A DNA stretch of 64,000 bases from Leptospira sp. B5-022. GTDB taxonomy: Bacteria; Spirochaetota; Leptospiria; Leptospirales; Leptospiraceae. Each line of letters begins with the position of its first letter. The first letter of the stretch is position 1. The notes below the pieces were generated by a model, which was not told the DNA's origin, ran no database searches, and saw only the letters and a program-made list of their open reading frames with translations. Below, piece by piece: positions 16,412 to 24,691 of this stretch. The translations under genes were made by a program, and so were the position numbers. Where the stretch lies: positions 67,501-131,500 of the forward strand of contig NZ_ANIJ01000047.1 in assembly GCF_000347035.1 (NCBI RefSeq), in the 5' to 3' direction.

Positions 16412-16425
16412 GTTGGAATTCCTAC
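16412..16425. repeat. GTWGGANNTCCTAC palindromic motif, site 3
   Basis: GTTGGAATTCCTAC lies just outside the right end of repeat copy C, flanked by T and A so that the symmetry extends one base further. Confidence 0.6.
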
Positions 16426-16477
16426 AGTCAATTTTAGGTGAAATCTGGGACCCTTGGAAAACCTTGGCTTATAGTCC

Positions 16478-16544
16478 GTCCCAAAACTTAGGCTTACCTA
16501 TAGGGAAAGATTTCCAGGCTTCAAGAGCCAGGACCTTTTGGGAC
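16478..16544 (+). promoter_or_regulatory. Structured leader of the ABC-F gene
   Basis: Perfect 9-bp arms GTCCCAAAA (16478-16486) and TTTTGGGAC (16536-16544) enclose two smaller hairpins: GGAAA/TTTCC (16504-16515) and GGCT/AGCC near 16518-16530. The right arm ends 29 bp before the ABC-F start. Some ABC-F genes are controlled by leader attenuation, so a folded mRNA leader is plausible. Whether this region is transcribed is unknown. Confidence 0.4.
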
Positions 16545-16573
16545 AGGCTCTTATATATAGAGCGCGCGTAAAG

Positions 16574-18070
16574 ATGATCAAAATTTCCAATCTTCATAAA
16601 TCTTATACTTCTAATTTGTTATTCGATGATCTGAATCTGAGTTTGAATCGGGGCGAAAAGTTGGGGCTTGTCGGAAGGAACGGTCACGGTAAGTCCACTT
16701 TGTTCCAGATGATCATAGGGAATGTGGAACCTGATTCCGGTTCTATCACTGTCCCGAAGGGTTATAAGATCGGGCATTTGCAACAACATCTGAAATTTAC
16801 TAAGCCAACAGTGCTGGAAGAATGTGCGCTTGGTCTTCCTGAGGGAGAAGAATACGAGACTTGGCAGGTTGAAAAAGTTTTGTCCGGTCTGGGGTTTTCG
16901 GAAGCGGATATGGAAAGAAGTCCGGAGGAGTTTTCGGGTGGTTATCAAATCCGGATGAATTTGGCGAAACTTCTGGTGTCCAGTCCCGACTTACTTATGT
17001 TAGACGAGCCGAATAACTATTTAGATATCGTAACGATCCGTTGGCTCGAGGAATTTTTACGAGAGTGGGAAGGTGAGATCATTCTGGTCACTCACGATAG
17101 AAGTTTTATGGATAGCGTTGTTACTCACACTGCCGCGATCCATCGGACGAAGGCGATTAAAGTCCAAGGTGATACGGATAAACTTTATAATCAGATCAAT
17201 CAGGCGGAAGAAATTTACGAAAGGACCCGTTTGAACGAGGCAAAAAAGAGAAAACAAGAAGAGATCTTTATCGCACGTTTTAAAGCGAAGGCGAGTTTTG
17301 CGAGTCGCGCTCAATCCAGAGTGAAAAAACTGGAGAAACAAGGCGAGATGAAAGCCTTAGAAGAGATCGAAAGTTTGGAATTATATTTTAACGCCGCACC
17401 TTTCGCCGCGAGCCAAATGTTGTCTGCGGAAAATATTTCTTTCTCTTATTCGGGACAGGAACCTTTTTTGATCTCCGATTTTTCTCTCAGTGTTGGGAAG
17501 AGAGATCGTATCTGTATTATCGGTAAAAACGGTAAGGGTAAGTCCACTCTTCTGAAACTTCTTGCCGGGGAACTCCAACCGAGTTCCGGAAGGATCCAAA
17601 AACATCCTGCGTTGAAGGAAGGTTATTTCGGTCAGACGAATAAATTAAATCTGAACGAGAACGCTACCGTCACCGAAGAAATTATGAGTGCGGATAAATC
17701 TTGCACCGAGTGGCTCGCGAGAACGATCGCAGGCGGATTGATGTTCTCCGACGATATGTCTTTGAAAAAGATCAAGGTCCTTTCGGGTGGCGAGAAAAGT
17801 AGGGTGATGCTTGGGAAAATTTTGGTAACCCCTTGTCATCTTCTGTTTTTGGATGAGCCCACCAACCACTTGGATATGCAATCTTGCGATGCATTGATCG
17901 AAGCAATCGACGAGTTCGAAGGTTCGGTCATCATGGTCACTCACAACGAGATGCATCTTAGGGCCGTCGCGACCAAGTTGATCGTTTTTGATAACGACAC
18001 TATCAGGATCTTTGACGGCACTTACGACGACTTCCTGAAGGACGTAGGCTGGTCAGACGAAGATTATTAG
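16574..18070 (+). CDS. ABC-F family ATPase
   Basis: This soluble protein of about 498 residues has two ABC ATPase domains and no membrane segments, the mark of ABC-F translation factors that act on the ribosomal E site. The first domain has GRNGHGKST (about 35) and [14 protein letters not shown] with [12 protein letters not shown]; the second has GKNGKGKST (about 320) and [14 protein letters not shown] with [12 protein letters not shown]. The basic linker between them ([13 protein letters not shown]) is the P-site interaction arm. ATG at 16574 ([11 protein letters not shown]) is chosen because it begins directly at the ABC fold; an upstream frame from 16538 adds 12 unrelated residues. It may be a housekeeping factor or an antibiotic-protection type; the sequence alone does not decide. 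Confidence 0.93.
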   Translation: MIKISNLHKSYTSNLLFDDLNLSLNRGEKLGLVGRNGHGKSTLFQMIIGNVEPDSGSITVPKGYKIGHLQQHLKFTKPTVLEECALGLPEGEEYETWQVEKVLSGLGFSEADMERSPEEFSGGYQIRMNLAKLLVSSPDLLMLDEPNNYLDIVTIRWLEEFLREWEGEIILVTHDRSFMDSVVTHTAAIHRTKAIKVQGDTDKLYNQINQAEEIYERTRLNEAKKRKQEEIFIARFKAKASFASRAQSRVKKLEKQGEMKALEEIESLELYFNAAPFAASQMLSAENISFSYSGQEPFLISDFSLSVGKRDRICIIGKNGKGKSTLLKLLAGELQPSSGRIQKHPALKEGYFGQTNKLNLNENATVTEEIMSADKSCTEWLARTIAGGLMFSDDMSLKKIKVLSGGEKSRVMLGKILVTPCHLLFLDEPTNHLDMQSCDALIEAIDEFEGSVIMVTHNEMHLRAVATKLIVFDNDTIRIFDGTYDDFLKDVGWSDEDY

Positions 18071-18104
18071 AAAAATCTAATTATCTTTTTTATAATTTAT
18101 TTGG

Positions 18105-18315
18105 GCGGTTCTCCCGCTTCGCGGGAGTCGTGCTGCTGCGGGTTCGCGCATTCGCGCTCATCCGGGCTTTTGCCCGGACTAAAGCCCTTCGCATCACTAC
18201 CGCGGCAGTGCCGAATGCTGGCCTGGATCGGGGATTTGTTGGAGGTCCTACATGAGTGGAAGGCGGCCCCCACCCTGGTTCGGGTGGTGGAGGAGGGTCC
18301 CGCGGGAGAAGCAAT
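18105..18315. repeat. GC-rich multi-hairpin element
   Basis: Several stems lie in series: CTCCCGC-TTC-GCGGGAG (18111-18127), a GCGC-ATTC-GCGC stem near 18145-18157, CCGGGC-TTTT-GCCCGG (18162-18177) and CCACCC/GGGTGG around 18277-18293. The right end, GTCCCGCGGGAG, echoes the left end. It is strongly GC-rich against an AT-rich flank. It also contains GTWGGANNTCCTAC site 4. It may be a degenerate mobile repeat; no protein is encoded. Confidence 0.6.
18238..18251. repeat. GTWGGANNTCCTAC palindromic motif, site 4
   Basis: GTTGGAGGTCCTAC is identical to site 2, and lies inside the GC-rich hairpin element. Confidence 0.6.
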
Positions 18316-18364
18316 TGCCTTCTATCATAGTTTCGCATTTTCCTCAATGACTATTTCTTTAAAA

Positions 18365-18388
18365 ATTTTGTAGGAGCTCCTACAAAAT
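18365..18388. repeat. Perfect 24-bp palindrome containing GTAGGAGCTCCTAC (site 5)
   Basis: The palindrome runs from ATTTTG (18365) through GTAGGAGCTCCTAC (18370-18383) to AAAAT (18388) and is perfectly self-complementary over 24 bp. The A/T-rich flanks would give a hairpin with a U-run on either strand. It lies between the convergent ABC-F and DMT genes, so a bidirectional terminator role is possible. Confidence 0.65.
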
Positions 18389-18450
18389 CTTGGCCAAAGG
18401 TTGCTTTACGAAATGGTTCCTTTTGTTCTCACGAATTTTTCGAAATTCAC

Positions 18451-18906
18451 TCACCCTCTTCGAACCAACCATGCACTAAGAACCAACAACCCCAAGCCGA
18501 TCATCTTTTGAGCTGAAATCGGTTTTTCAGGAAATCCTAATGCTCCCCATTTTTCTAATAAGATAGAAGTGATTACTTGGCCTAATAAAAATAATGCGAT
18601 CCAACTCGTGGCTCCTAGTTTCGGTGCGAAAACTAAAGACGAAGTAACTACGATTGCTCCTAAAAATCCTCCAATCCAGATCCACCAAGGTTGTTCTTTG
18701 ATTGTTTCTACTAAGAACGAAGTGGACTTCATTTCTCCTAAGGCAATAGTTATGATTCCCAATGCAATGGTCCCTAGGAAAAAGGAAATAGTGGAAGCAA
18801 GCCAAGGGCTTTCTATATTTTTTCCTAATATGGAATTGATACCGGGTTGTATGGACATCGCAAGTCCGGACAGAAGAGCAAAGATTATGGGTAAGAATAG
18901 ATTCAT
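18451..18906 (-). CDS. DMT-superfamily membrane protein (YdcZ/DUF606-like)
   Basis: This 151-residue membrane protein has five hydrophobic segments and a start typical of the YdcZ/DUF606 group: FLPIIFALLSGLAMSIQPGI then NSILGKNIESPWLASTISFF. The conserved Pro-Gly and Asn in the first segment and WWIWIGGFLGAIVV in the third are family features. This length corresponds to a half-size drug/metabolite transporter unit that acts as a dimer. The substrate is unknown. It is monocistronic and separated by about 60 bp from the AlkD-like gene upstream on the same strand. Confidence 0.85.
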   Translation of the reverse strand: MNLFLPIIFALLSGLAMSIQPGINSILGKNIESPWLASTISFFLGTIALGIITIALGEMKSTSFLVETIKEQPWWIWIGGFLGAIVVTSSLVFAPKLGATSWIALFLLGQVITSILLEKWGALGFPEKPISAQKMIGLGLLVLSAWLVRRG

Positions 18907-18968
18907 ACGTTGATCTTGGTTTACCCGGATTTTTTTACGAGTCGTTTGGAAATCCGAATCGAAAGAAT

Positions 18969-20102
18969 TTAACGTTTCCGTTGTTTTGCCGATTTAGGCT
19001 GAGAAACTTTAAATTCGGCTTTTGCCTTTGTTTCTCCGTTTACAATGATTTCCAATTTGTGGAGTCCGGGAGAATGTATTCTCGTGGTCATCTGCTGAAA
19101 AGATTGTTTTCTTTCGTATACTTTTGTTTCTTTAGGAGAGAATTCTTTTTCTTCTATCTGAAACACTTTTACGGAAAATTTTCCGGAAGGTTTCAGGTAA
19201 TGGATCTTGGATTCTAATCTGTAAAGTGTAGGTTCTTTCGTTTCCGACTTCATTTCAAATCGATAAGTTAGATGTTTTCCGATCTCTACTTCTTTAGGCT
19301 GGAGTTCCAAGTTAGAAATTTTAGCGGATTTGCTCTTGGAAAATCCAAAGATAGAAAGTGTATCCGAGTTGCCTTGTTTTAATAAACCTCTAAGCGCATG
19401 TTTTAGTAAAAGATCCGTATTTTCGGATTTGCCCATCCATTTTTTCGCGATAGAAATCACTAAGTCGGGGTGATCTTTAGAAATATCGTTGAGATGATTG
19501 GCAACACTTCTGCGGACTACCTCATCCGGATCGTTCTTTAAATTTTCCAAGATGGAAAGAGTCTTTTCCGGATCATTTTTTAATCCTGGAATCCCTTTCC
19601 CCCAAGGCAATCTAGGGCGGGAACCTTCACTCGCTAATCTCCTGGTTCCCGGGTGTGAATGTTTGGACCATTCTAACATTTTTTTCCAAGTGATATCAGG
19701 ATATCGGATCAGAAATTCTCGGATGGAAAATTCGCAGGAGATGATTTGAGTGATCCTTTCCATACAGTATAAGGATTCGTCCGGATGATCTGTGCCTGAG
19801 ATCTCAACCGTTTCTCCTAAGAAGATGATATAAAATCTTTGGGTGCCCGGGAATTTTTTCTCCAGAACTTTCGAAATTTTTAATAAAGGAGAAACTGCTT
19901 TTGGGAATGGTTTTGGTAGAGACTTTGATAGTACTTCTGCGATTCTATGGATCCTTTGTTTGAGTTCCAACTTCTTCCAATCTTTACGTTTGATCTCTTG
20001 GACCCATTCTTCCGGTCGTTTATGAGATAATACTATAGAGAATTGGGTCCCTATTTCTAAAAGAGCCTTGTCATCGTAAAAGTTCTTAAGCGCTTCCGCC
20101 AT
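18969..20102 (-). CDS. DNA alkylation repair protein (AlkD-like HEAT-repeat glycosylase)
   Basis: This 377-residue protein belongs to the AlkD-type family that excises bulky or positively charged alkylated bases with a HEAT-repeat fold. Visible repeats include the region around WKKMLEWSKHSHPGTRRLAS and RPRLPWGKGIPGLKNDPEKT, then DPDEVVRRSVANHLNDISKD and HPDLVISIAKKW. The last 110 residues are a beta-rich extension (LELQPKEVEIGKHLTYRFEM, SKIHYLKPSGKFSVKVF) common to the longer 'DNA alkylation repair protein' group, and the C-terminus is basic. It is transcribed divergently from an AlkZ-like winged-helix gene 173 bp away, suggesting a small alkylation-repair locus. Confidence 0.88.
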   Translation of the reverse strand: MAEALKNFYDDKALLEIGTQFSIVLSHKRPEEWVQEIKRKDWKKLELKQRIHRIAEVLSKSLPKPFPKAVSPLLKISKVLEKKFPGTQRFYIIFLGETVEISGTDHPDESLYCMERITQIISCEFSIREFLIRYPDITWKKMLEWSKHSHPGTRRLASEGSRPRLPWGKGIPGLKNDPEKTLSILENLKNDPDEVVRRSVANHLNDISKDHPDLVISIAKKWMGKSENTDLLLKHALRGLLKQGNSDTLSIFGFSKSKSAKISNLELQPKEVEIGKHLTYRFEMKSETKEPTLYRLESKIHYLKPSGKFSVKVFQIEEKEFSPKETKVYERKQSFQQMTTRIHSPGLHKLEIIVNGETKAKAEFKVSQPKSAKQRKR

Positions 20103-20275
20103 AAACTTTGTTATGATCCTATTTTCGGTTTGGATAGGTAGTATTTTTCCGTATTTGATCGGGAAAAATTTCGATGATCCAGTAAATATTTCATAAGAAT
20201 ACTTGCGTCGGTCTGTTTTAAGAAATAATAAAATGATTTCCGAAAATCGTCATTTCCTATATTTAATTCTCTTAC

Positions 20276-21349
20276 GTGAATATCGCATTAACAAGACTAA
20301 AACATCTACATGTTTCAGCGCCCCAATATTCTACTCCTGAAAAAGTGGTAGAGGCTTTGGGCGCTATCCAAGGCCAGGACTACGCTGCCTCTAAATGGGC
20401 TATTGGGCTTAGAGCTCCCGGTTTGAAAGAAGAAGATGTCGAGTCCGCATTCTTAGACAGAAAGATCATCAGGTCTTGGCCTTTGAGAGGAACATTACAC
20501 GTAGTTTCCGCCAAAGATATTTATTGGTTATTGGACGTATTGGGCCCTCCTACCGTTTCAAAATATGCAGCTCATTATAAAAAGATAGAGTTAGATCCCA
20601 AAGTATTAAAAAAATGTTATTCCATTCTTTCTAAAAATCTATCGAACCAAAACTTTCTCACTAGAAAGGAAATATCTTCCATTTTAGAAAAATCGGGAAT
20701 TATCACGAACACTACCAGATTATCCCATATTCTACAAAGAGCAGGCTTGGAAGGTTTGATTTGTTTCGGTCCGAGAAGGGACAAGGATTTTACTTATACA
20801 TTGATCGAAGAATGGATCCCTAAGATCAAAAGAACTAAAAAGCCGAAGGAAGAAGCCCTCTATGAAATCACTAAAAAGTATTTTGATACTAGGGCTCCGG
20901 CTACTTTGGCGGACTTTGTATGGTGGTCCGGGTTGAATATAAAGGATGCAAAGCTCGGTATAGAAAGTCTCGGTCCTAAACTGACCGGATTTCAAAAAGA
21001 TGATCAGACCTATTATATTCCGAAAAAGTTGGAGGTAGTGGAAAACAAATCCGATACTTTATTCCTTCTGCCTGCGTTTGACGAGTTTTTACTGGCCTAT
21101 ACCGATCGTAAAGATTGTATGGATCCCCCTGCCAAAAAACTTTTAACTCCGGCAGATGATCTTTTTAGACCGACTCTGGTAATCAACGGTTGGGTAAGCG
21201 GGATTTGGCAAAGAGAATTAAAAAAAGAAGACGTTATCTTGAAAATAAATCCTTACAAATCGCTAAATGCAAATTTTAAAAAGAAACTGAAAAAAGCGGT
21301 CGAAGAATACGCGAAATTTCTCGGGAAAAACCCTATCTTAGAAGCTTAG
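20276..21349 (+). CDS. Winged-helix DNA-binding protein of the AlkZ/YcaQ (HTH_42) family
   Basis: This 357-residue protein matches the HTH_42 family, whose characterised members AlkZ and YcaQ are DNA glycosylases acting on crosslinks and alkylated bases. Near the start, LGAIQGQDYAASKWAIGLR contains a Q-x-Q motif at the position of the catalytic motif in AlkZ-like enzymes. IRSWPLRGTLHVVSAKDIYW, the middle winged-helix regions (LTRKEISSILEKSG) and LLPAFDEFLLAYTDR are further family blocks. The start is GTG. It faces an AlkD-like gene, which supports a repair role over a purely regulatory one. Its stop lies 1 bp from the next, convergent gene. Confidence 0.85.
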   Translation: MNIALTRLKHLHVSAPQYSTPEKVVEALGAIQGQDYAASKWAIGLRAPGLKEEDVESAFLDRKIIRSWPLRGTLHVVSAKDIYWLLDVLGPPTVSKYAAHYKKIELDPKVLKKCYSILSKNLSNQNFLTRKEISSILEKSGIITNTTRLSHILQRAGLEGLICFGPRRDKDFTYTLIEEWIPKIKRTKKPKEEALYEITKKYFDTRAPATLADFVWWSGLNIKDAKLGIESLGPKLTGFQKDDQTYYIPKKLEVVENKSDTLFLLPAFDEFLLAYTDRKDCMDPPAKKLLTPADDLFRPTLVINGWVSGIWQRELKKEDVILKINPYKSLNANFKKKLKKAVEEYAKFLGKNPILEA

Positions 21350-21350
21350 T

Positions 21351-22205
21351 TTATTCCGAGAACTCTATTAACAATTTATGAATTAGATCGTAATTTTTCC
21401 AAGGCAAAAAATGTCCTTCCTTCGGAAGGAGATATGTTTTTACCTCTGTGGAAAAATATTTCCGAACAAATTCCGGATTTTTTGGATCTACAAGTGTATC
21501 TTCTTCCCCCTGGACTACAATTGTTTTAGCCTTGATCGTTTTCCATTCAGGGATCAGACTTTTTAACTGTTTTTTCAAAGGTAACATTTCCGAATTACTA
21601 TAGGCCCATTCTTCCGGTAAGATCCAGCCGATAATCCAAGTGTCCGCAATTTTGTTGTACCATTTTATCTCTTCCGCTTCCGGGTCCATAGCGGCGGCTA
21701 GTAAAAAAAGGAATTGGAATTTTTCGGGGTAAAGTGTAGCCATTCTTGCGGCAACCGGACCTCCATAAGAATGTCCTAATATACTGATCGATTTTATGCC
21801 TCTTTGTATTTCGGGAAGTTTTGTCATGGTGTTTAGGATTTTTTCCGCTTGGAGATTTACATCCGCAATCGCCCCGGATGATTTTCCGAAACCTGGCCTA
21901 TCTACTCCAAGCATACAGTATATTTTTAATAATTCAGGGTCTTTTAAGTATCTAAGATAATTCGACCAACTGCCAGGGGAGCCGTGAATAAAAATGAGGA
22001 CTTTACTTTTGTCGGGTTTACAACCTGTGCTGATCCAGTGGACTGCAGCTTCTTCTTTTTTGTTTTGGATGAAGTGTTCTTGGTAGAATGTGTCGGATTC
22101 TTTGAGTTTCCGGAAGGCTTTATCTTCTTCCAGATTCATTTCTTCGTAACTACTGCAATAAGAAATAAATAGTAATAATAAGAGTGAAAGATTTAACCTT
22201 TGCAT
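21351..22205 (-). CDS. Alpha/beta hydrolase lipoprotein
   Basis: This 284-residue secreted hydrolase has a lipoprotein signal LSLLLLLFISYC (cysteine at about 17). The alpha/beta fold is clear: VLIFIHGSPGSWSNYLRY oxyanion region, nucleophile elbow ILGHSYGG with the catalytic Ser near residue 145, acid VVQGEEDTLVD near 240, and catalytic His in KEGHFLPW near 268. It probably acts as an esterase or amidase in the periplasm or at the outer membrane. The substrate is unknown. It is convergent with the AlkZ-like gene with a 1-bp gap. Confidence 0.9.
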   Translation of the reverse strand: MQRLNLSLLLLLFISYCSSYEEMNLEEDKAFRKLKESDTFYQEHFIQNKKEEAAVHWISTGCKPDKSKVLIFIHGSPGSWSNYLRYLKDPELLKIYCMLGVDRPGFGKSSGAIADVNLQAEKILNTMTKLPEIQRGIKSISILGHSYGGPVAARMATLYPEKFQFLFLLAAAMDPEAEEIKWYNKIADTWIIGWILPEEWAYSNSEMLPLKKQLKSLIPEWKTIKAKTIVVQGEEDTLVDPKNPEFVRKYFSTEVKTYLLPKEGHFLPWKNYDLIHKLLIEFSE

Positions 22206-22276
22206 AAAAGCGATATTTGAGAAGGAGCGGAAAATACTTCGCCCTAATTCAAAAATTGTTACTATAAGTTGTATAT

Positions 22277-23011
22277 TTATACGAAAATTTTGATGAGCAA
22301 AAATATCCCGAAATTTGCTCCGAAAACCGTATAAAAAAATAAAGGAGGAGAAGGCTCCATCTGTTTATCTATCGCCTTGTTTAAGCTGGTTTTGATAATT
22401 TCTTCTAGAACGGAGATATCTTGTGTTCCCTTTTGTTCGTAAACTGTTGCGACTTCTTCTGCGAATTCCGCGATTCGGATCTTTTTTAAGAAGGTCTGCA
22501 AAATGAAACGAAGAGCCTTGGGCCAGTTTTCCTTCTCCTGTAAAAACGTAGGTAGATCTTTGAGTTTAGCAGAGATAAACTTTCCCCAGTTGTCTATTTT
22601 TTCGGATCCGACCTTCTTTTTGATCATTTCGGAAAGTGTTTTAGAAACGTTTTCCGTGAACCAGGTTTTGTTCGCTGAGACTAGATTTCCTAATTCTCTA
22701 CCTAAAAGAAATGTTTTGATCCCTATGAAATAAAGAAAAGGGAACACGAAGGCAAACCCGATCACTAAAAGAACGATCGGCCACAATTCCAAGACTATTA
22801 CGATTAAAGCAAGTATTGCACCGATCCCTCCCGCTCTTGCGATTGGCATCGGCCCAAGATCGGATGCGATACTTTTCATTTCGGGAAAACAAAATGCTAA
22901 TAGAAATAGATTAAAAATAAATCCTAAAAAGAGCGCTATAGAGGAAAGTAGAAATATTTTTGCGGAACTTTTGACTGCCGTTTTTACGAATGTTCCAATT
23001 TCTTCTTTCAT
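22277..23011 (-). CDS. Hypothetical membrane protein
   Basis: This 244-residue protein is not recognised. It has hydrophobic segments at about 17-40, 58-78, 80-98 and the C-terminal 222-244, with a charged, helical middle part (SKTLSEMIKKKVGSEKIDNW, AEFAEEVATVYEQKGT). The layout suggests a bitopic or polytopic inner-membrane protein with a cytoplasmic helical domain. It lies between a hydrolase gene and the proline-catabolism pair with separate spacing, so no functional link is supported. Confidence 0.72.
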   Translation of the reverse strand: MKEEIGTFVKTAVKSSAKIFLLSSIALFLGFIFNLFLLAFCFPEMKSIASDLGPMPIARAGGIGAILALIVIVLELWPIVLLVIGFAFVFPFLYFIGIKTFLLGRELGNLVSANKTWFTENVSKTLSEMIKKKVGSEKIDNWGKFISAKLKDLPTFLQEKENWPKALRFILQTFLKKIRIAEFAEEVATVYEQKGTQDISVLEEIIKTSLNKAIDKQMEPSPPLFFYTVFGANFGIFLLIKIFV

Positions 23012-23110
23012 TAATATTTCTCCGGATAAACGTATTTCTTATTAATAACGGGTCATGTCCGTTCTTTTTGAACATATTCGGAATAGAATCAAGAAAAAAA
23101 GAAGAGGGTC

Positions 23111-24691
23111 CTAAGTTTCCGGAATAAATCCTCTTCTCATCGTATTCTCGGTGATGCTAATTGGTTCTAAAAATTGTTTTAAATAATCCGGACCGCCGGC
23201 TTTGGCGCCTACTCCGGAGAGTTTATAACCTCCGAACGGTTGTCTGTCTACTACAGCTCCAGTGATCCCTCTGTTAATGTAAAGATTCCCAACTTCGAAT
23301 TTCTCTTTTGCATATCGTATATTCTTAGGATTTCTGGAAAAAACTCCGCCTGTAAGAGCATAATCCACGTTATTCGCTATCTTAATCGCATCTTCAAAGT
23401 TTTTTGCTCTGAATAAGGTAACGTACGGTCCAAAAAATTCCGTTTGTCCCAGTGGCGAACTAGGATCCTCACTTTCAAAAATGATAGGCTCCACAAAATG
23501 GCCGGTTTGTTTTTGGCTTTCTCCCATATTAAGTTTACTTAGGATCTTAGAAGAGAATTGAGCGGCTATACTATCTAACCTTGATTTGGATTCGGAATCT
23601 ATCACTGGTCCGACTTTTACTGAAGGATCTTCGGGTAACCCTGGTTTTAAGGATTGTAAGGCGTCTATAAATCTGTTTTTGAACGTGTCGTAATTGGATT
23701 CCAAAAGTATAATGCGTGAAAGTGCACTACATTTTTGTCCTTGGAATCCAAATGCGGATTGTAAGGATGCGATCACGGCTTCGTCTAGATCCGCATCTTC
23801 GTCCACGATTATGGCGTTTTTACCTCCCATTTCCGCGACGACCTTCTTTACGAATTTTAGATCTTGGGAGGCGGCTTCTCGGATCATTCCTAACCCAACA
23901 GTTCTGGAACCGGTAAAATTAATCGTGTGAACTTCAGGATGTTTCACTAAATAAGCGCCGATCTCTTCTCCTTTTCCGGGTAAGAAATGTAGTGCGGAAG
24001 AAGGGATGCCCGCTTCGAGTAATATATTAAAAAGTTTGAATGCGATTGCGGAAGATTGTTCTGCAGGTTTCATGATCACCGGGTTTCCTGTAACCAAAGG
24101 CGCCACTGTCATTCCACAGAGGATTGCTAAAGGAAAATTCCAAGGAGCGACTACCAACGTGACACCCCTTGGTATGTATGTGTAAATATTCTCTTCTCCC
24201 AAAAGATCTCTTTTTCTGGGTTCAAAAATGTTCTCCGCTTCCTTAGCATAAAATTCGCAGAAGTCGATCGCCTCTGCGATTTCGGCATCAATGTCTTTGA
24301 TCCCTTTCCCTACTTCTAAAGAGATTAGTACCGTGAGTTCCGCTTTTCGGGAGCGTAGAATATCGGCTGCTTTTTTCAGGAATCCGATCCGGATTTCGGA
24401 CTTTGTATTCTTCCATGTTTCAAAAAATCGGACCGATTCTTTGACGGCGTCTTCCGCATCTTTCAAAGACGCATAATGTATATCTGCGATTTTTTCAACG
24501 GTGTTTGCAGGATTTAAAGCGGGAACAACAACGGAAGTTTTTTTTGTTTTTCCGGAGATGATCGGAAAGACTTGTATCGGGAATTCTTTTCGGATAGAAA
24601 CAAATCCTTTGTTTAGGACGATTCTTTCTTCTTCTTTGGAAAAATCCCGAAGGGGCTCGTTTTGAAAATTTGAATTAAGATGAAAGCTCAT
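23111..24691 (-). CDS. L-glutamate gamma-semialdehyde (P5C) dehydrogenase
   Basis: This 526-residue aldehyde dehydrogenase performs the second step of proline catabolism, oxidising P5C/glutamate semialdehyde to glutamate with NAD+. Family motifs are VVAPWNFPLAILCG (about 180), EMGGKN with the general-base Glu (about 286) and FGFQGQKCSALSR with the catalytic Cys (about 321). The end, PFGGYKLSGVGAKAGGPDYL, is typical of the PutA/P5CDH branch. Its ATG overlaps the proline dehydrogenase stop by 4 bp, so together they form a split PutA. Specificity is inferred mainly from this coupling. Confidence 0.92.
   Translation of the reverse strand: MSFHLNSNFQNEPLRDFSKEEERIVLNKGFVSIRKEFPIQVFPIISGKTKKTSVVVPALNPANTVEKIADIHYASLKDAEDAVKESVRFFETWKNTKSEIRIGFLKKAADILRSRKAELTVLISLEVGKGIKDIDAEIAEAIDFCEFYAKEAENIFEPRKRDLLGEENIYTYIPRGVTLVVAPWNFPLAILCGMTVAPLVTGNPVIMKPAEQSSAIAFKLFNILLEAGIPSSALHFLPGKGEEIGAYLVKHPEVHTINFTGSRTVGLGMIREAASQDLKFVKKVVAEMGGKNAIIVDEDADLDEAVIASLQSAFGFQGQKCSALSRIILLESNYDTFKNRFIDALQSLKPGLPEDPSVKVGPVIDSESKSRLDSIAAQFSSKILSKLNMGESQKQTGHFVEPIIFESEDPSSPLGQTEFFGPYVTLFRAKNFEDAIKIANNVDYALTGGVFSRNPKNIRYAKEKFEVGNLYINRGITGAVVDRQPFGGYKLSGVGAKAGGPDYLKQFLEPISITENTMRRGFIPET

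Larger units (their letters stand above)
16071..16573. other. 503-bp intergenic region: repeat copy C and structured leader before the ABC-F gene
   Basis: No supported gene is present. The region contains dispersed element copy C, a GTWGGANNTCCTAC site at 16412-16425, and a leader with inverted repeats upstream of the ABC-F gene. Confidence 0.65.
18071..18450. other. 380-bp intergenic region with GC-rich hairpin cluster
   Basis: No supported gene is present. The region holds a GC-rich hairpin cluster (18105-18315) unlike copies A-C, and a perfect 24-bp palindrome at 18365-18388. Frames that seem open here are Pro/Arg-rich by-products of the repeats. Confidence 0.6.

Noticed and set aside
18090..18373. 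Two opposing open frames in the GC-rich element after the ABC-F gene
   Set aside because: Pro/Arg-rich low-complexity products of hairpin DNA, with no start signal and no codon pattern like the neighbours.
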